Source: Gnetum montanum
Lineage: Eukaryota; Streptophyta; Gnetopsida; Gnetales; Gnetaceae
Length of the DNA stretch: 64,000 nucleotides
Assembly (NCBI GenBank): GCA_015680685.1
Contig: MNCI01022239.1
Location: 1 to 64,000 of the forward strand
Direction: 5' to 3'
Both the position numbers and the translations under genes were made by a program. The stretch's first letter is position 1. Each line of letters begins with the position of its first letter. Shown piece after piece: positions 19,595 to 32,150 of this stretch. Under the pieces are notes generated by a model. It was not told where the DNA came from, searched no databases, and saw only the letters and a list, made by a program, of their open reading frames with translations.

Positions 19595-21600
19595 ATGTTT
19601 TCTTCTTCTCGCAAGCTCAAAGATATTGAACCACCGGTCCCACAAGAATGCAAGGTGGTATGCACTCATCTAGATGAGTTTGTGCCAAATTTCACTTTCA
19701 TCTTACATTAGGATGAAAAAATGTGATGGCGTGATATGGAGGGCAATGTTGTCTTGCCCCCCAATAGACCTATGCCCAGAATGCTATTTAAAATCCTTAA
19801 AAAGTTAGGTATAGTAGATCTTCAAGAAGAGTACGGTGTGAATGGATATGACACTCGAAACTATTGTCCCACTGAAACACAACGTAAACAAGATAAATAT
19901 TAGGAGAAACTCCATGAAGCTACAAAAGGAAAACATTACACTAACCCCTTGTTCCTACTAGATTACGAGGATAATGAGGATCCTCCCTTGGAAGGTTCTC
20001 AACATGAAGATTCTCCACCCCTTGCTATTGATGACAAGGGTGTGAACTTGACCCTATGATCAACTATTCAGAAACTGGGATTAGGAAAGAGTGATAGCCA
20101 AAGTAGGAACTTGGGTAAACATTGCAACAATAAGGGATCTAAGGATGGTGATCATAATAAGCATAAGAGTGGTGGTAGACATTACGGTGGCGATGGCAAT
20201 CCATCTTCCTCTTCATCCTCTTCCTCCAATTCTAAACATTCCTCTTCATCTAATGGTTCTCATGGAAGCTACTATTGAAACAACTGTGATGAAGGTGATC
20301 GACAAAATAACAATGACTATGAAGGCCATCAAAAAATCAAAGGGATGGCCAAAACCATCATTAGCATCATTAATGCAGTGATGATGATGAACCTTTATTG
20401 GTGACTCAAAGTATGTTCAACATTGTATAGGAAGTAAAAATCCCAACTAGACATATGAAGGATAGTTAGATCAAGTGCCTAGATATGAATGCCACCATGG
20501 GCTGATACTATTCACTCCTACACCAATGCCCTAGCCATGGTTACTCTTAGAGGGAACAACTTTGCTACATCATAGATGGGCTCAGAGAAGAAACAAGAAG
20601 AACCCTTGGGGTATATACCCAAGGAAGATTGTCCAAAATGAGAGCTCATTAGATCTAAAGATTAATTAAGCAGGTAGCAAAAGAAGAAGGTGAGCTATGA
20701 AAGAGGGAAAGTGCTAAAGAATATAATAGGAACCATTCCATTAGAAAATAACAGGTCTGATTTTGTGATGAGGAGGAGTCACCACTTGATGAAGTGATGA
20801 ACAGAAAGACCTTGTCCATCCAAAAATCTATTTCTGACATATTAGCCAAGGTTGACAAGTTATGGGACTCTTTGGATGAAAATTTTCAAACCACTTTAAA
20901 GATTGCCAAAGAATCCAAAGAGCAAAATAGTGATCGTAATCGTAGGAGGTGAAAAGAAGTTGAACGTGCCTACTAAAGAGGTAAGGGAAAGATTGTTATA
21001 GTAGAGGAAGTTGTGGAGTCTGACTCTGATGATGAAAATAAATGTGACATTTTTCAATATGAACATCCAAAGGGATGTTTTCCTAAGGTGTCACACTTAC
21101 AAGAGTTTGGAGTGTATGCATTGAATCCTCACCTAGCATGTAGGCAAGCTCTAAGATTATTACCTTACTCTCAAGGTAGTCCAAGATAGTTCCACCAGCA
21201 ACAACAAGATTACTATTGAAGTGGAGCTCCTCAACAACCATACAAACAATACCAATAGTGATATCAACCACAATTATGGGGAATGCCATTGCCAAGGTAG
21301 TAGTACCCTTATAGGCAACTAGATCCATATGGGTACTATATTCAATAGATTGTCTCCCCTAGAAGTTCTATGAGTCATGCATCATTTCAACATCACTATT
21401 ATCCTTCAAAGTACTACCAAACACATTCATCATCTACTCAAGGAAAAAACCCATATTCGTTTCCCTATCATCTTCCAGTCCCTCTACACCTACACCTCCA
21501 GCTTCAACTTAGTTACTTCCTACTCCATCCATGCAAGGTGAAATTCCTCCATAGCCACAACAACAAAATGCTATAAGGGCTAAACACTCACAACTAGTTT
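19595..21600 (+). pseudogene. gag region of element B
   Basis: The frame opens at ATG 19595 (MFSSSRKLKDIEPPVPQECK) and carries CTHLDEFVPNFTFILH and WWRDMEGNVVLPP before stops and frameshifts. The same order of motifs is seen on minus in element A starting at 46945 (CTHLDE equivalent: YTHLDEYTLNFTF), which identifies it as the shared gag/ORF1. A His/Gly/Ser-rich tract with an eight-Ser run is at about 20130-20275. From about 20500 to 21600 the frame is heavily broken. No zinc knuckle was recognised. Confidence 0.7.
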
Positions 21601-21829
21601 TTCAACCAAGTGGTCTAGATAATTAATCAAGGAAATGGCCTTTCTTCTAGCCCAACAGTCCTCTCCAACCCTCACAACCTACTCTAGTTGATTGCCCTGC
21701 ATCTCTAACACCCTCATCCTCTACATCAAATACCTTTGAGTGCCCTTAAAACCAAGCACTACCTAGGATCCACACTGTAATGCTAACTCATGCTATTTCT
21801 GACTGGATTAAGGTTGACAAGATTCCTAC

Positions 21830-22705
21830 AAAAAGATTTGATCTAGGAAGTCCACTCATTTATCTATAGATTGTTGGACAAGAGCCCTACAAAGCTCTTC
21901 TTGACTTTGGTTTTAGAGCTAACCTCATCTCCCATGATATGTACAAGGCCTGGAACCTACCACCTCTTAAGAAAAGCAACATCCATTTAGAATTAGTAGA
22001 TTAGTTGATTAATGTCCCTTTGGGATTAGTAGAGGGCATTGTGACCATAGTCTATGGGTGGTCCTATCCTGCTGATTTTCTAGTAATCAAGGTGGACAAT
22101 TGCAAAAGATACTTTTCCATCATTATGGGAAGGGATTGGTTAAGCATGGTTGATGCATGAATAGGAATAAAGGACCTATCCTTAGAAATATCCAAGGAAA
22201 ATGAGCTAAGAAAAATAGAGAAGAAGTGTGTTCCACGCATTGCGTATAGTGATAACGAGTGCAATTATGTGCAAAAGATTTGGTCAATCAAAAGCACATA
22301 CATTAAGGCATGAAATCAGTATGCACAAGAAATTAATATTTAACAATGTCTATACGTAGCAGTCACAAAATAGGAGGGCACCCAATGGTTGATAGTTAAT
22401 TCAGATAGTAGCACAATATGCATGGAGCCAACTGAGAGCTTAACATGTGCATATGTTGAAGGCATGGACAAAATTGAATAAGTTCATTTTCAACTCTCTA
22501 ATAAATATGATGATACATGTTGGGGAGAGTTGGAGATCCCTGATCACTTTAAGGAGGAGCCCTTAGAAATAAAAACATTACGAGTCAGTATGGAGTATGC
22601 ATTTTTAAAGAATGGAAAATTGGTCATCATTAATGCCAAACTTGCTCTTGAACAAAAAGAAAAGTTGTTGAAAGTGGTAAATAAATGGTCAACAATCTTT
22701 GCTTG
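21830..22705 (+). pseudogene. Protease and protease-RT linker of element B
   Basis: Segments give PYKALLDFGFRANLIS, where the aspartic protease DTGS reads DFGF, and FSIIMGRDWLSMVDA, the flap-distal motif. Then SLEISKENELRKIEKK and a linker up to KVVNKWSTIFAC, the point just before the RT where element C inserted. Element A encodes the same order on minus at 43860-44330 (IIMGRAWLGMID). Confidence 0.8.
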
Positions 22706-23389
22706 TCTAGCGTTCGAAAACATCAGTGGCTGGAACACCAAGAGGTTATCAGGTGCACAGCCTAACCTCAAATCCGTGCAAGGGTCATGTTGGAGAAAAT
22801 GAAAACGAGGTGCCTTGAACAGTATTTTTGACCAAATAGGGACTTACATGGTGTTAAAATGATCGTGTGAAAATATTTTATACTACGTTATGCACAGGTG
22901 TTGGGTTTGGCTCAGCTAGAGCATAGCAAGATGTCCTGGCCTGAGAATAATGACACAAACGTGCAAGTATGTGTGAAATAGCAAGAAAGTACAAGCATTA
23001 CACTAAATGCTAGAGAGAAATGATTGAGAAATGCAATAGAATTTAAGAATAGCAGTGCACCACCCCAAAAGAGGGAGCGTGGTTAATTCACAAAGGTATA
23101 CACAGTGTACCATAGGAATAGTGGGAGCATAGTCACAGCCTCAATGGCATTGGATTGTGATGTCTGGCACTCGTCATGATGAACTGTGCCTAACAAGTTG
23201 GCCACTGCGATGTACTGTGCAATGTTCTGTAGGGCTGCAATGGGGCTGTAGTGGGCTATAATGTGCAACTCTACCTCTCTATTAGTGTGGTGTGCCCTGG
23301 GTCTCATTCATCCACGGAGCTTAGTGCCAAGATGTCAAAATGCCAAATGCCAAGTGCTTAAAAAATGCTCACATCCAAGGAATGCCAAG

Positions 23390-23650
23390 CACTTGGAAAT
23401 GCCAACAGTCAAGGAATGCTAACTGCTAGGGAATGCCAACAGTCAAGGAATGGTAACTACTAGGGAATGCCAACAGTCAAGGAATGCTAACTGTTGGGGA
23501 ATGCCAACAGTCAAGGAATGGTAACTACTGGCGAATGCTAACAGTCAAGGAATGCCAACCTTTGGGGAATGCCAACTGTCAAGGAATGCCAATAGTTAAG
23601 GAATGCCAACCCTTGGGGAATGACAATAGTTAAGGAATGCCAACTGCTAA
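23390..23650. repeat. Minisatellite in the C LTR, 17-35 bp units
   Basis: Repeats of GGGAATGCCAACAGTCAAGGAATG with variants (AACTGCTA, AACTACTG) fill about 260 bp, around ten half-units. The D LTR has a looser array of AAGAAGCCAACT at 52260-52370 in the equivalent place. Confidence 0.85.
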
Positions 23651-23699
23651 AACATTGAGGTTCAAAGAATATTTATAGGGCTAGGGTTAGTCCAAAATG

Positions 23700-23990
23700 C
23701 GGATTAGATGCTATGTGGTAGTGTGGTGGGTGGGACCACGTTGTTTGCTATGCTCGTCCCATGTTACGTGTAGGACATGGGACGCTTGTAGTGTCAAGCT
23801 AGCTATGTTGTGCTACACTGCATAGCTTGAAAATTGTGCCACGTTATGCTCATTGCTATGCTATGCTACACAGTGTTACATGGTGCTATGCTACACTACG
23901 CTACCTAGCTTGACATGGTGGTATGCTGCACTATGCTACATAGTGTGACATGGTGGTACACTACGCTACACAGCATGACATTTGTGTAGA
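23700..23990. repeat. Palindromic GCTACGCTAC-type repeats in the C LTR
   Basis: Repeated words GCTATGCTACAC, CACTACGCTAC, GTAGCAC and GACATGGTGGTA occur several times, many as imperfect inverted repeats. Another palindrome, GTCCCATGTTACGTGTAGGA followed by CATGGGAC, is at 23756-23784. All lie upstream of the minus-strand TATA at 23670-23677. Confidence 0.7.
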
Positions 23991-24148
23991 AAGTGCCATC
24001 ATTCTTTGACACTTATTTTTTTTAAAATTTGGCAGTTGGGGTAGACTACACCCAACACTTTGGAAAAATTTGAGCAAAGTTCCACTGTTTTGAAACTTAG
24101 CCAAATTTGCATTCGTGATGCAAAGACCCAAAATTTTGTGGTGTTTCA

Positions 24149-25310
24149 ATGGCCCCTCTTTGTTGACATTTGGAGGAGTGGCCTGAGAGATGTCGACAAA
24201 GAAATACAAAACACCACAGCAGACGTGCCACCAACATCACTCATCAGTACAAAATCAGATGTTGTTTCACCATGCTCAAGAGTGTTATGGGAATAAGGGT
24301 ATGTTGAGGGATAAGGGGTATAGGCAATGCTAGAGAGATTAAATTTGAATTGGTGGAAATGAAATGCAAATAGTGGATCATGATGTAAGATCCAAATTTA
24401 GCATGGTTGACAGTGACCATGGCATGAAGTGGTTTACCCCTGAAACATTGACCCCTCATTGGAGTGCTTATGAGAGCATCAAAGTCAATCTAAGGCTAGG
24501 CTAGTTGTGAAGCTACAACATTGTCAATTTGCTTGGAGATATGCTTTTCCCCATTCTCTCTCTCTCTTTTTTTTTGGGTTGAGCTTACTACTGAATGTTA
24601 GCTGCAAGTTGGCCATCGAGAAGATGGGCTTTGTTTTGATGCATGACATTGCATCTATAGGATAGATATTTCCTCCTAGGAATGATTCATGTTACATTTG
24701 CTTAGGCTTTTAACATGCAATAGGGGTGGCCCATAGGATGAATTGTGTTACATCGACCATGGGTTCTGTAGTTGATGTGAAGAGAATGCCATGTGCATCA
24801 TAGTGTGTATGCATCTAAGGGATGCATAATCATGAGTATGTGGGAGATGAGAGGATATTAGGATAATAGAGTGAATGTGCATAGGTTGTAATAAGGATGA
24901 GGGGGGAGGTGCACTCTTGAGTGGCTCAACTAGTCCAATCATGCACATTAGAGAAATGTGGTGACTTGTTGCTGTAATGAGATGCATCTCTGCACAACCA
25001 CCTCTGAGGCTTCATTCTACAAACACAACTCTAAGAAGACAAGAAAGCCATACAACATAAAATGCTAATGTAAATGTTAGATGTGAAGATGCCGCAGGTG
25101 CTAGATGTGAAGATGCTACAAATGTGTCAAATGCTATGCTAGTTGCAAGTGCTTAGGAAGTCAGTGAAAGTGCCAAGGTGATGATGCTATGAGCCCTCTA
25201 AAGGTTGCACTAATGGCAAGTGCTCCAAAAGATCACTAGAATGATGGGAGGTGATGATGCTATGAGTGCTCCCAAGGTTGCACTGATGGAAAGTGCTCTA
25301 AAAGATCAAC
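24149..25310 (-). other. Noncoding spacer of element C, with polypurine tract
   Basis: It begins with the polypurine tract (minus AAAGAGGGGCC) next to the LTR. The rest has no coding frame; parts match the D spacer at 53704-55070, such as the GACATTTGGAGG...GTCGACAAAG block. A short CT run with T tract is at 24556-24575. Confidence 0.65.
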
Positions 25311-25319
25311 AACATGCCA

Positions 25320-25560
25320 TTTTAAAGTCCTGGTAGATTGTGAACATAGTTCAAGGTCCTGGTAGACCGTGATGTGCTAGTTTATAGTCCTAGTAGACTG
25401 TTGGATGCTAGTTTAATGTCGTAGTGGAAAATGGATGTTGTGCTAGTTTAACGTCATGACCCAAGGACAAGCTGTTGTGCTAGTTTAATGTCATGACGTA
25501 AGGACAATTTGTGCTAGTTTATAGTCATAGTGGACTGGTGCTTACCTTGCTTGTGTAATG
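25320..25560. repeat. CTAGTTTAAGGTCCTAGTAGACTG-like tandem array in element C
   Basis: About seven units of 30-45 bp with the core TAGTTTAxxGTCxTAGTxGAC. The array ends at GCTTACCTTGCTT, the same border as the larger array in element D (55080-55380). Confidence 0.85.
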
Positions 25561-25968
25561 TGCGATGCTGCATGCATGGTCATGCTGTGTGCCTGTAGGA
25601 TCCTACAAAAATCAACTAGAAAGAAAACAACATCAAGCAACACCTATCGTAAACAAAGTTAAAATGGATGAATGAAAGGAAAGCAATGCAAAAAGTGATA
25701 TTTTTAAGCCATTTTGGATTGTAGGCTAGTTTAAGGCCTTTTTGGGCCATATATTTTTGTTGTTTTTCAAATACAATGCATAAGCTAAGTAGATGGATGT
25801 GTAAACAAAGTAGAAATGCGTAAACAAAGCAAAGTAGTGTGTAAACTAAGTAAGCAGGTGAAATGTAAATGCATGAAAAAATGCAACCCAAGAAAAAACC
25901 AAAAATGCATGGCTAATGGAAGAAAGGGATGAGCTGGTGCTTAACATGTTTTTGGCCAAGGAAAAGTC
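25561..25968 (-). other. Junction segment of element C where pol is missing
   Basis: In element D the equivalent border leads straight into the integrase. Here it leads into about 400 bp of unrecognised AT-rich sequence and then protease, so RT, RNase H and integrase are deleted. Confidence 0.55.
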
Positions 25969-26740
25969 TTAATCACATAGTTGCTTCCTAATTAGGTGTG
26001 GATTAGAGGGTGTGCAAGGCTCAGGATCCTCTGGGAGGCTATTGGCTTCAACCACTTGTTTGAGTATGTTAGTCTTAGGCACTGTGTTGGTTACCATAGG
26101 TGTATCACCAAAGAACTCTTCTTCCAAAACTTGCGCCATGTCTATGTTGTGGATAGTCGAAGAGGAAGTGTTATCACCATGGATGATAACTTGACAACCT
26201 TTGTATGGAAGGTGGATTTCTTGGTGGATGGGAGAGGAGATGGCCCTTAGTTGGGCTAGCCAAGGCCTTCCTAGAATCATGTTGAAACTTGGCATTTCCT
26301 CTATGACAGTGAAATTTGCACTAGTGGGGAATTGCTCTCCTACCACGAAGGCTAAGTTGATTGTACCCCTGATTGTGACATGTGATCTGTTGAAGGATTT
26401 TAGACACATGGTTTTGGTTGGCCTAATTTCATCTTCCAGACCTAGTTTTTTGATGATAGAGTACAAGACTATGTTTATTGTTGCACCATCATCAACATGT
26501 ACTCTACGGATGGTACACTGCCCAACACAAATGCTAGTGGATAGTGGAGTTGTAGTGACCTCCCCTCATTTGAGGGTAACTTTTACTACATCATCGCGAA
26601 AGGCTAGGGTTGTTGAACCAAATTTTTGTGGTGTAGGGGGCAACATCATTGCACAGATGGATGCCTCATCTGCAAGGATGTCCTTTGTAATAGGAATGAA
26701 AGCCAACATTCAGGCCAAGGCTTGGTGGTGAGTAGATGAG
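25969..26740 (-). pseudogene. Protease (and gag end) of element C
   Basis: An open stretch of 165 codons (25969-26466) plus an upstream extension contains IRRVHVDDGATINIV, an aspartic protease active-site region with DDG for D(T/S)G, and FNMILGRPWLAQLRAISS, the conserved ILGRPWL motif of Tat/Ty3-gypsy proteases. It has few stops compared with elements A and B, so C is younger than its host. Confidence 0.8.
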
Positions 26741-27029
26741 GTCATGACTAGGTCGTACAAGCTCAACATTGTGTTCTTTTGCTTGAGTGTTTGTTTCACC
26801 TAGGTTAGTGTAGTTATGATGTCTTTATCATTGGCTATTATGTTGGCCTTGATTTCCTGCATGTGGCTTGAAAGATAGATCTCTTAGGAAGGGGGCTTAG
26901 GCTTGGTTTGCTTGGCCTACTTGGGGGTAGGAGCCCTAGTGTTTGATTGTTGCTTGCTAGTTGTGGCCTTTACTTCAGCCATGGGGGTTGTGAGGAGCTC
27001 ATTTTTCCTCTTGCATTGCCATTTGGTGC

Positions 27030-27302
27030 GCCCACTATTTGATTGAGACATTGCCCACTGTTTGATTGAGACATGGTGGTACGCTACACAACATGACATG
27101 GTGGTACGCTGTGCTACGCTACACAACATGACATTTGTGTAGAAAGTGCCATCATTTTGACACTTGGAAAATTTTTGCAAATTTGGCAGTTGAGGTTGAC
27201 TACACCCAACACTTTGGAAAAATTTGGGCAAAGTGCCACCATTTTGACACTTAGCCAAATTTGTAGTCGTGATGCCAAGACCCAAAATTTTGTGGTGTTT
27301 TA
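27030..27302 (-). mobile_element. Truncated 5' LTR of element C
   Basis: 27060-27302 matches the right end of the C 3' LTR (23930-24148), including two GACATGGTGGTACGCTAC units, the GACTACACCCAACACTTTGG block and CCCAAAATTTTGTGGTGTTT. The U5 side is missing, and sequence of the 26740-27030 region abuts it directly. Confidence 0.8.
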
Positions 27303-27307
27303 GCTTA

Positions 27308-27960
27308 GTCATATCCATAGCTAATAGGAATCAATCCAATGATATGCCAACATCACATCTACACTAAATTGACCATGAAGCCTACAAGGTAGCCACAAAG
27401 GTGATTGAACTCCAAATTAAAACAAATCATCAAAGAGGAGATAGAACAACTCCTCAAGGTAGGGTTCATCTATCCAATAATGGATAGTGAGTGGGTTAGC
27501 CCACTCGTCGTAGTACCAAATAAGGGTGGCAAATGGCAAGTTTGCATTGACTTTAGACTATTAAATATGACAACATTTAAAGATCATTTTCCCTTGCCAT
27601 TTGTAGATCAAGTGTTAGATACCATGTTTGGGCATTGTTATTATAGTTTCTTGGATGATTATAGTGGCTATAACCAAATCCAAATAACATTAGAAGACTA
27701 GGCCAAAATAACATTCATGCATCCCTGGGGGACTTTTGCATACTGTAAGATGCCATTTGGTCTATGCAATGGCCTTATAACATTTCAATAGTTGGTCTTG
27801 AGTATCTTTCAACAACAAATTGATAGTGGTGTTGAAGTTTTCATGGATTAATTCTCCACCTATAGAGCTACATTCAAGCAAGCCTTTTGAGCAAGTACTA
27901 AAGAGATGTGTAGAGACAACCCTATGGCTCAACTGGCAAAAGAGCCATCTCATGATCCAA
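27308..27960 (+). pseudogene. Reverse transcriptase of element B
   Basis: Resumes right after element C with HHIYTKLTMKPTR, KEEIEQLLKVGFIYPIMDSE, WVSPLVVVPNKGGKW, IDFRLLN, HFPLPFVDQVLD, SFLDDYSGYNQIQI and FMHPWGTFAY. The catalytic box reads VEVFMD-stop where FMDDF is expected. Motif choice and order are those of the Athila branch. The longest uninterrupted piece is 27405-27701. Confidence 0.9.
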
Positions 27961-27999
27961 GAAGGCATTGTGCTAGGACATTGAATTTCATAGAAAGGG

Positions 28000-28672
28000 A
28001 TTGAGGTAGACCTAGAAAAGATAAGGGTCATCCAAGGAATAACACACCAACCTAAGACCATTAAAGATGTCTAGTCATTCCTTGGACACGCCGGTTACTA
28101 CCGGAAATTTATTGAGAATTTCTCTAAGATTGCAAAGCCATTGGTAGAACTTACAAAGAAGGATGCACCTTTCATTTGGACCAAGGAATGTGAACATGCA
28201 TTTCAAAAATTAAAGGGGAAACTCATAGAGACACCAATGTTATGAGCACCAGATTGGTCCAAACCATTCCATATCATAACAGGTGTATCTAACTATGCTT
28301 TGGAAGTGGTTCTCACATAGCTGGACGATAAGAAACATCCATATTATATCCACCTTGCAAGTAGAAGCATTGTGGGGGCATAGTTAAATTACACCACCAT
28401 AGAGAAAGAATTAATGACAATGGTGTATGCATTTAGAAAAGTTTAGACATTATGTGCTAGGTTATGAGGTATTTGTACATATGGATCATAGTGCAATTTG
28501 CTTCCTTATGAATAATTTGACGATGAGCCCTTGTGTTATACGGTGGCTTGTGATCTTAGAGGAATTCGATCTTACCATGGTAGATCAAAAAGGGACCAAG
28601 AATGTGGTCGCTAACCACCTCTCTCGTTTAAGATGGGATAACAAAGAGGAGGAGAGCCTACTCTTTGATTAG
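28000..28672 (+). pseudogene. RNase H region of element B
   Basis: Contains a GHAGYYRKFI-like thumb (28085-28115), APDWSKPFHIITG (28250), an IEKELMTMVYAF segment, YVLGYEVFVHMDHSAI and VIRWLVILEEFDLTMVDQKG, ending with VANHLSRL. Stops interrupt it at about 28242, 28319, 28382 and 28446. Confidence 0.85.
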
Positions 28673-28799
28673 TTTTTAGATGAACTCCTCTTTATTGGAG
28701 TAATAAATGAAAAAAATATTGAAAAAGCAATATGGTATAGTGGCATCCTCACATATCTTCTTACTCAAGAGATGCCATAGGACTTGGATTTTAGGAAGA

Positions 28800-29815
28800 A
28801 ATAACAATTTCTTCATCAGGTCAAATACTTCATGGAAATCAATGGATACCTTTACAAGGTGTGTGCCAATGGTATGATCTATTGGTGTGTCCCTAACAAA
28901 GATCAACTACGCGTTGTCCAAGATGCTCATGAAGGGCCTTATAGAGGCCACTATGCAAGGAAACACACAGCTATAAAAATTCTAATGGCTAGATACTATT
29001 GGCCCACAATCTTTAGGGATGCCCACCAATTCGTCAAGTCTTGTGAACATTATCAATGTGATGGGGGGATGATCGCTCAAATGGAAGGCCCTCAATAGTG
29101 GATTCAACCATTAGAGCCTTTTGACATATGGGACATTTAATTCATGGGTCCCATCACATCAATGTCTAAAGGGAAAGTGTATATTATAGTAGCAATTGAC
29201 TACTGCACAAAATGGGTAGAAGCAGCAACCATTGCTGATTACACATCATCCAGTATTGCTAAATTTATATAACAAAACATTGTGAATAGGTTTGGGGTGT
29301 TGCATTCACTAATTTCTAACAATGGAACTCATTTCACAAGTGCTACATTTAGAAAATTAATGCAACACTTGGTAGAACATAAATTAACAACACCTTACCA
29401 TCCCCAAGCCAATGGTCAAGCAGAGGTAACCAACTAGGAGATTACAAAAATACTAATGTGTACCATTAGCAAATATAGGAAGGACTAGAGTACAAAACTT
29501 AAAGATGCTCTTTGGGCTTATTTTTCAACTTGGAAACTTCCTATTTCATATTCTCCCTATGAGTTAGTGTACAGGAAACTTCCAATGCTTTCAATTCAAT
29601 TTGAGCTCTATACACTTTCAATGGCCTATGATCTAAACCTTGACCTAAGTTTAGCACAGAAGGAAAGATTAATCAATCTGAACATGCTAGAAGAAAATTA
29701 CTTAGTGGTCCTATCCTTGAATGAGGTGAATAAGGCATTCAGCAAGTGGCATCATGATATTAGAATTAGGAAATTAAAACTTCAACCCAGAGATAAGGTT
29801 CTTTAGTGGAACCCT
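28800..29815 (+). pseudogene. Integrase of element B
   Basis: Zinc-binding region with HEGPYRGHYARKHTA and CEHYQC. Core with FDIWDI-stop-FMGPI (first Asp), IVAIDYCTKWVEA, SNNGTHFTS and TTPYHPQANGQAEVTN (Glu). C-terminal part VYRKLPMLSIQFEL to LQPRDKVL ends at a stop at 29806. Four or more in-frame stops. The same protein is encoded on minus by element A at 41390-42060. Confidence 0.9.
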
Positions 29816-32150
29816 ACACATGTACCCCAAAAGACAAAATTCTAAACATTGTGAGAGGAACCTTATATAATTGATCAAACCTTTTCCTCTAGGGCCATGA
29901 TAATTTACAAACTTGACAGATCAAATAAAAAGTAGTTGGCCAACATCCAATAAGTCAAACCTTTCCTAAAACCAAGACTGGTTAGTGTAATTACTACCTC
30001 AATAGATGGACAATGATGTTATATTTTTTGGATCTCCTCCCTCCAACTCAGTCATCTAGGAGATGGACATCTATGTTGACCATTATCATGGCCTTTCAGT
30101 TTTTCTACCTTTTTTTTTCACATTTTTGATTTTTGAAATTTTCTAATTTTATATCATTTTTTGTACCTTTTAAATTTCTTGATTATTTCACACTTTCTTA
30201 TATATTTTATTTTATTTTATTTCCTTTTATTTAACTATGGTATTTTCTCATTTTTTCTAATAAATCTACTTTATTGTCACAGGATACAATGCTGTTGTTG
30301 CTATTTACTAATGATGGTTTGTGCTTAACGTGTGATCGTCGATGTCTGGTTTCTATTTTTGAATTATGATGTCTAATGATTTTGACATGGTTTATTTTTC
30401 ATGGAACAGGTAGTGAGTCCATGTCATCCACCCATCCAATGAACTTTATGGTTTTCCTTATTTTGGGAATTTAAGGTCCCTTTTTATTAAAAAAAAACGT
30501 TTAATCAATCGGTGACCTAGGTAGTTCTAGAATTAGGAAGGATCCAAAGGTTTGAAAAGGGTGTGACTTCAAGGGAACTCAATACTCTTTGTACTTTTCT
30601 TCTTGGTTGAGTGCTTGAGTGTTTTTCGTAGACTTCTCACCATTTCATACCACCCATTGAAGGAAGTCAACATAACATTATTGCATAGTGTGGTTCCCAT
30701 TTCAAAAAAAAAAAAAAAACAAACAATGGGAATTCAAAGCACACCACTTCGACATGAATAAGTCCTTTCATGGTGTGGTTCCCATTTTAAAAAAAAATTA
30801 TGGGAATTCAAAGCACACCCCTTGGACAAATAAAAGGGCTACAAACATTGGTTATGGAACTCAGAAGACATGCACCTATTCCTGAAGGTTCCCTCTAACT
30901 AAGGCCCTCTCTCTCTCTCTCTTACATTCTACTCCTCTCTCTCCTCTTTGTGGAATGGTGGTTCTTTTGTGGAAGCACTCTTGTGTCTCAAGTGGATGGA
31001 TCAATCTTAAAATGGCGATGCAAAGTCACTAAAAGTAGATAGTTTTGGTTTGGATTGAGGATGGAACTTCGTAGGTCATTTTAACCAAAAATCTCACAAG
31101 GAACTTCTTATGGCCTCAATTTGGAACTCCATTCCACCTTCTCTATCATTCATCCATGTTTCCATAATTCACCTCACTGCTAGGTTGTATGTTATGCTCC
31201 ATGTCTTATTATGATGTGTTGGAATTCTTGAGTGGATTCTTTCAGGTTGGTCCTTAACTTGTCATGATCATTAAATCAACTATGGGGTTCACGGACCCCT
31301 TTGTTGAGGTTATGCAAGGGTAAAAAGGTTATGAGCCTACTATGGGGAGGAACCACTTGCATAGCTTTTGGTTTGATTAGTTAAGATTCCTTACCTTTGA
31401 CATCACTACAATCCTATATTTCATATTTTTCATTGTGTAAACCACTCAGTACTCCTAAATGTTTTATTGCATTCATATATTAAATTAGTTTGTCTCCATT
31501 TTTTGAAATTTATGAACTTCAACACTTTATTCTCATGATTTCATACTATTCTTGGTCTTCTAAGCTTTCATTTGATCCCAATTTTATTGAAAAATTCCTT
31601 GTATTTTGAAAGTTTCACCAAAGCCAATGGTGGTCAATAGTTGTGTTGGTTGCATTGACAAGGCCTCATTAATGTAGTGCAAAAATAATATATATGCCAC
31701 CAAACACTTTGGAATTGTTTACAATTTTCTCATAACACATAGGGAATTTTTGTAAGTTTTCAGAGCCTAAAACCTTCTAGAGCTCATAACTTTCGAACCA
31801 TTTGTCCAAATCATTCTATTTTTCGATCTTGTACTTACTAAAGGTAAGATATTTATCATGGGGGCTGCAAACCTTAAGGTTTATGATGAAATTTTCAAAA
31901 TTTCTTTCTAACTTCCCCCAAGGATTAGCAACCTTAACAATATAAAAATACAACTCTTTCAATAGTTAATCTTTCAACAACCTCTGCGATAATTTATCAA
32001 TGATAATACATAAATAAAAATAACAATGGAGTTAATTAAATCATCCATAATCACAACCTAGCCAAGTGTAACTATCCTCAAGAGCTAAGGTATTCTAATT
32101 ATTTTAAGGTTACAAAATGATTGTTAATCCATGATCTTATTGTGATTACA
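29816..32150 (+). other. Spacer between integrase and third ORF of element B
   Basis: No coding frame recognised. Contains T-rich stretches, a pair of related blocks with A-runs at about 30686-30745 and 30770-30810 (GTGGTTCCCATTT...GGGAATTCAAAGCACACC), and a CT microsatellite at 30907-30922. An isolated TTGACAAGGCCTCATT module like that of the LTR promoter is at 31655-31672. The counterpart in element A is 38831-41380 on minus. Confidence 0.6.

Larger units (their letters stand above)
22706..24148 (-). mobile_element. 3' LTR of element C
   Basis: On plus it starts TCTAGCGTTCGAAAACATC, matching the D LTR start TGTAATGACCGAAAACATC, and ends GGTGTTTCA. TATA on minus at 23670-23677. A minisatellite on the transcribed side (23395-23650) and palindromic GCTACG-type repeats on the upstream side (23700-23990) mirror the D LTR. 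Confidence 0.85.
22706..27302 (-). mobile_element. Element C: internally deleted Tat-like element, minus strand
   Basis: Inserted in the pol of element B; the intact site is visible in element A, whose minus strand reads TTTGCTTGGTCATATC. Target duplication GCTTG (22701-22705) / GCTTA (27303-27307), one transition. The left LTR (22706-24148, the 3' LTR) is followed by a polypurine tract on minus (AAAGAGGGGCC, 24151-24161), spacer, a short tandem array, protease remnants and a truncated right LTR ending at 27302. No RT, RNase H or integrase is present, although the related element D has all three. Confidence 0.85.

Noticed and set aside
23390-23650. CRISPR or centromeric satellite
   Set aside because: Units are imperfect, 17-35 bp, confined to one LTR, and the related D LTR has a corresponding looser array.
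26201-26731. 176-codon plus-strand open frame
   Set aside because: It lies opposite the protease of element C, whose minus frame carries the ILGRPWL motif; the plus translation matches nothing.
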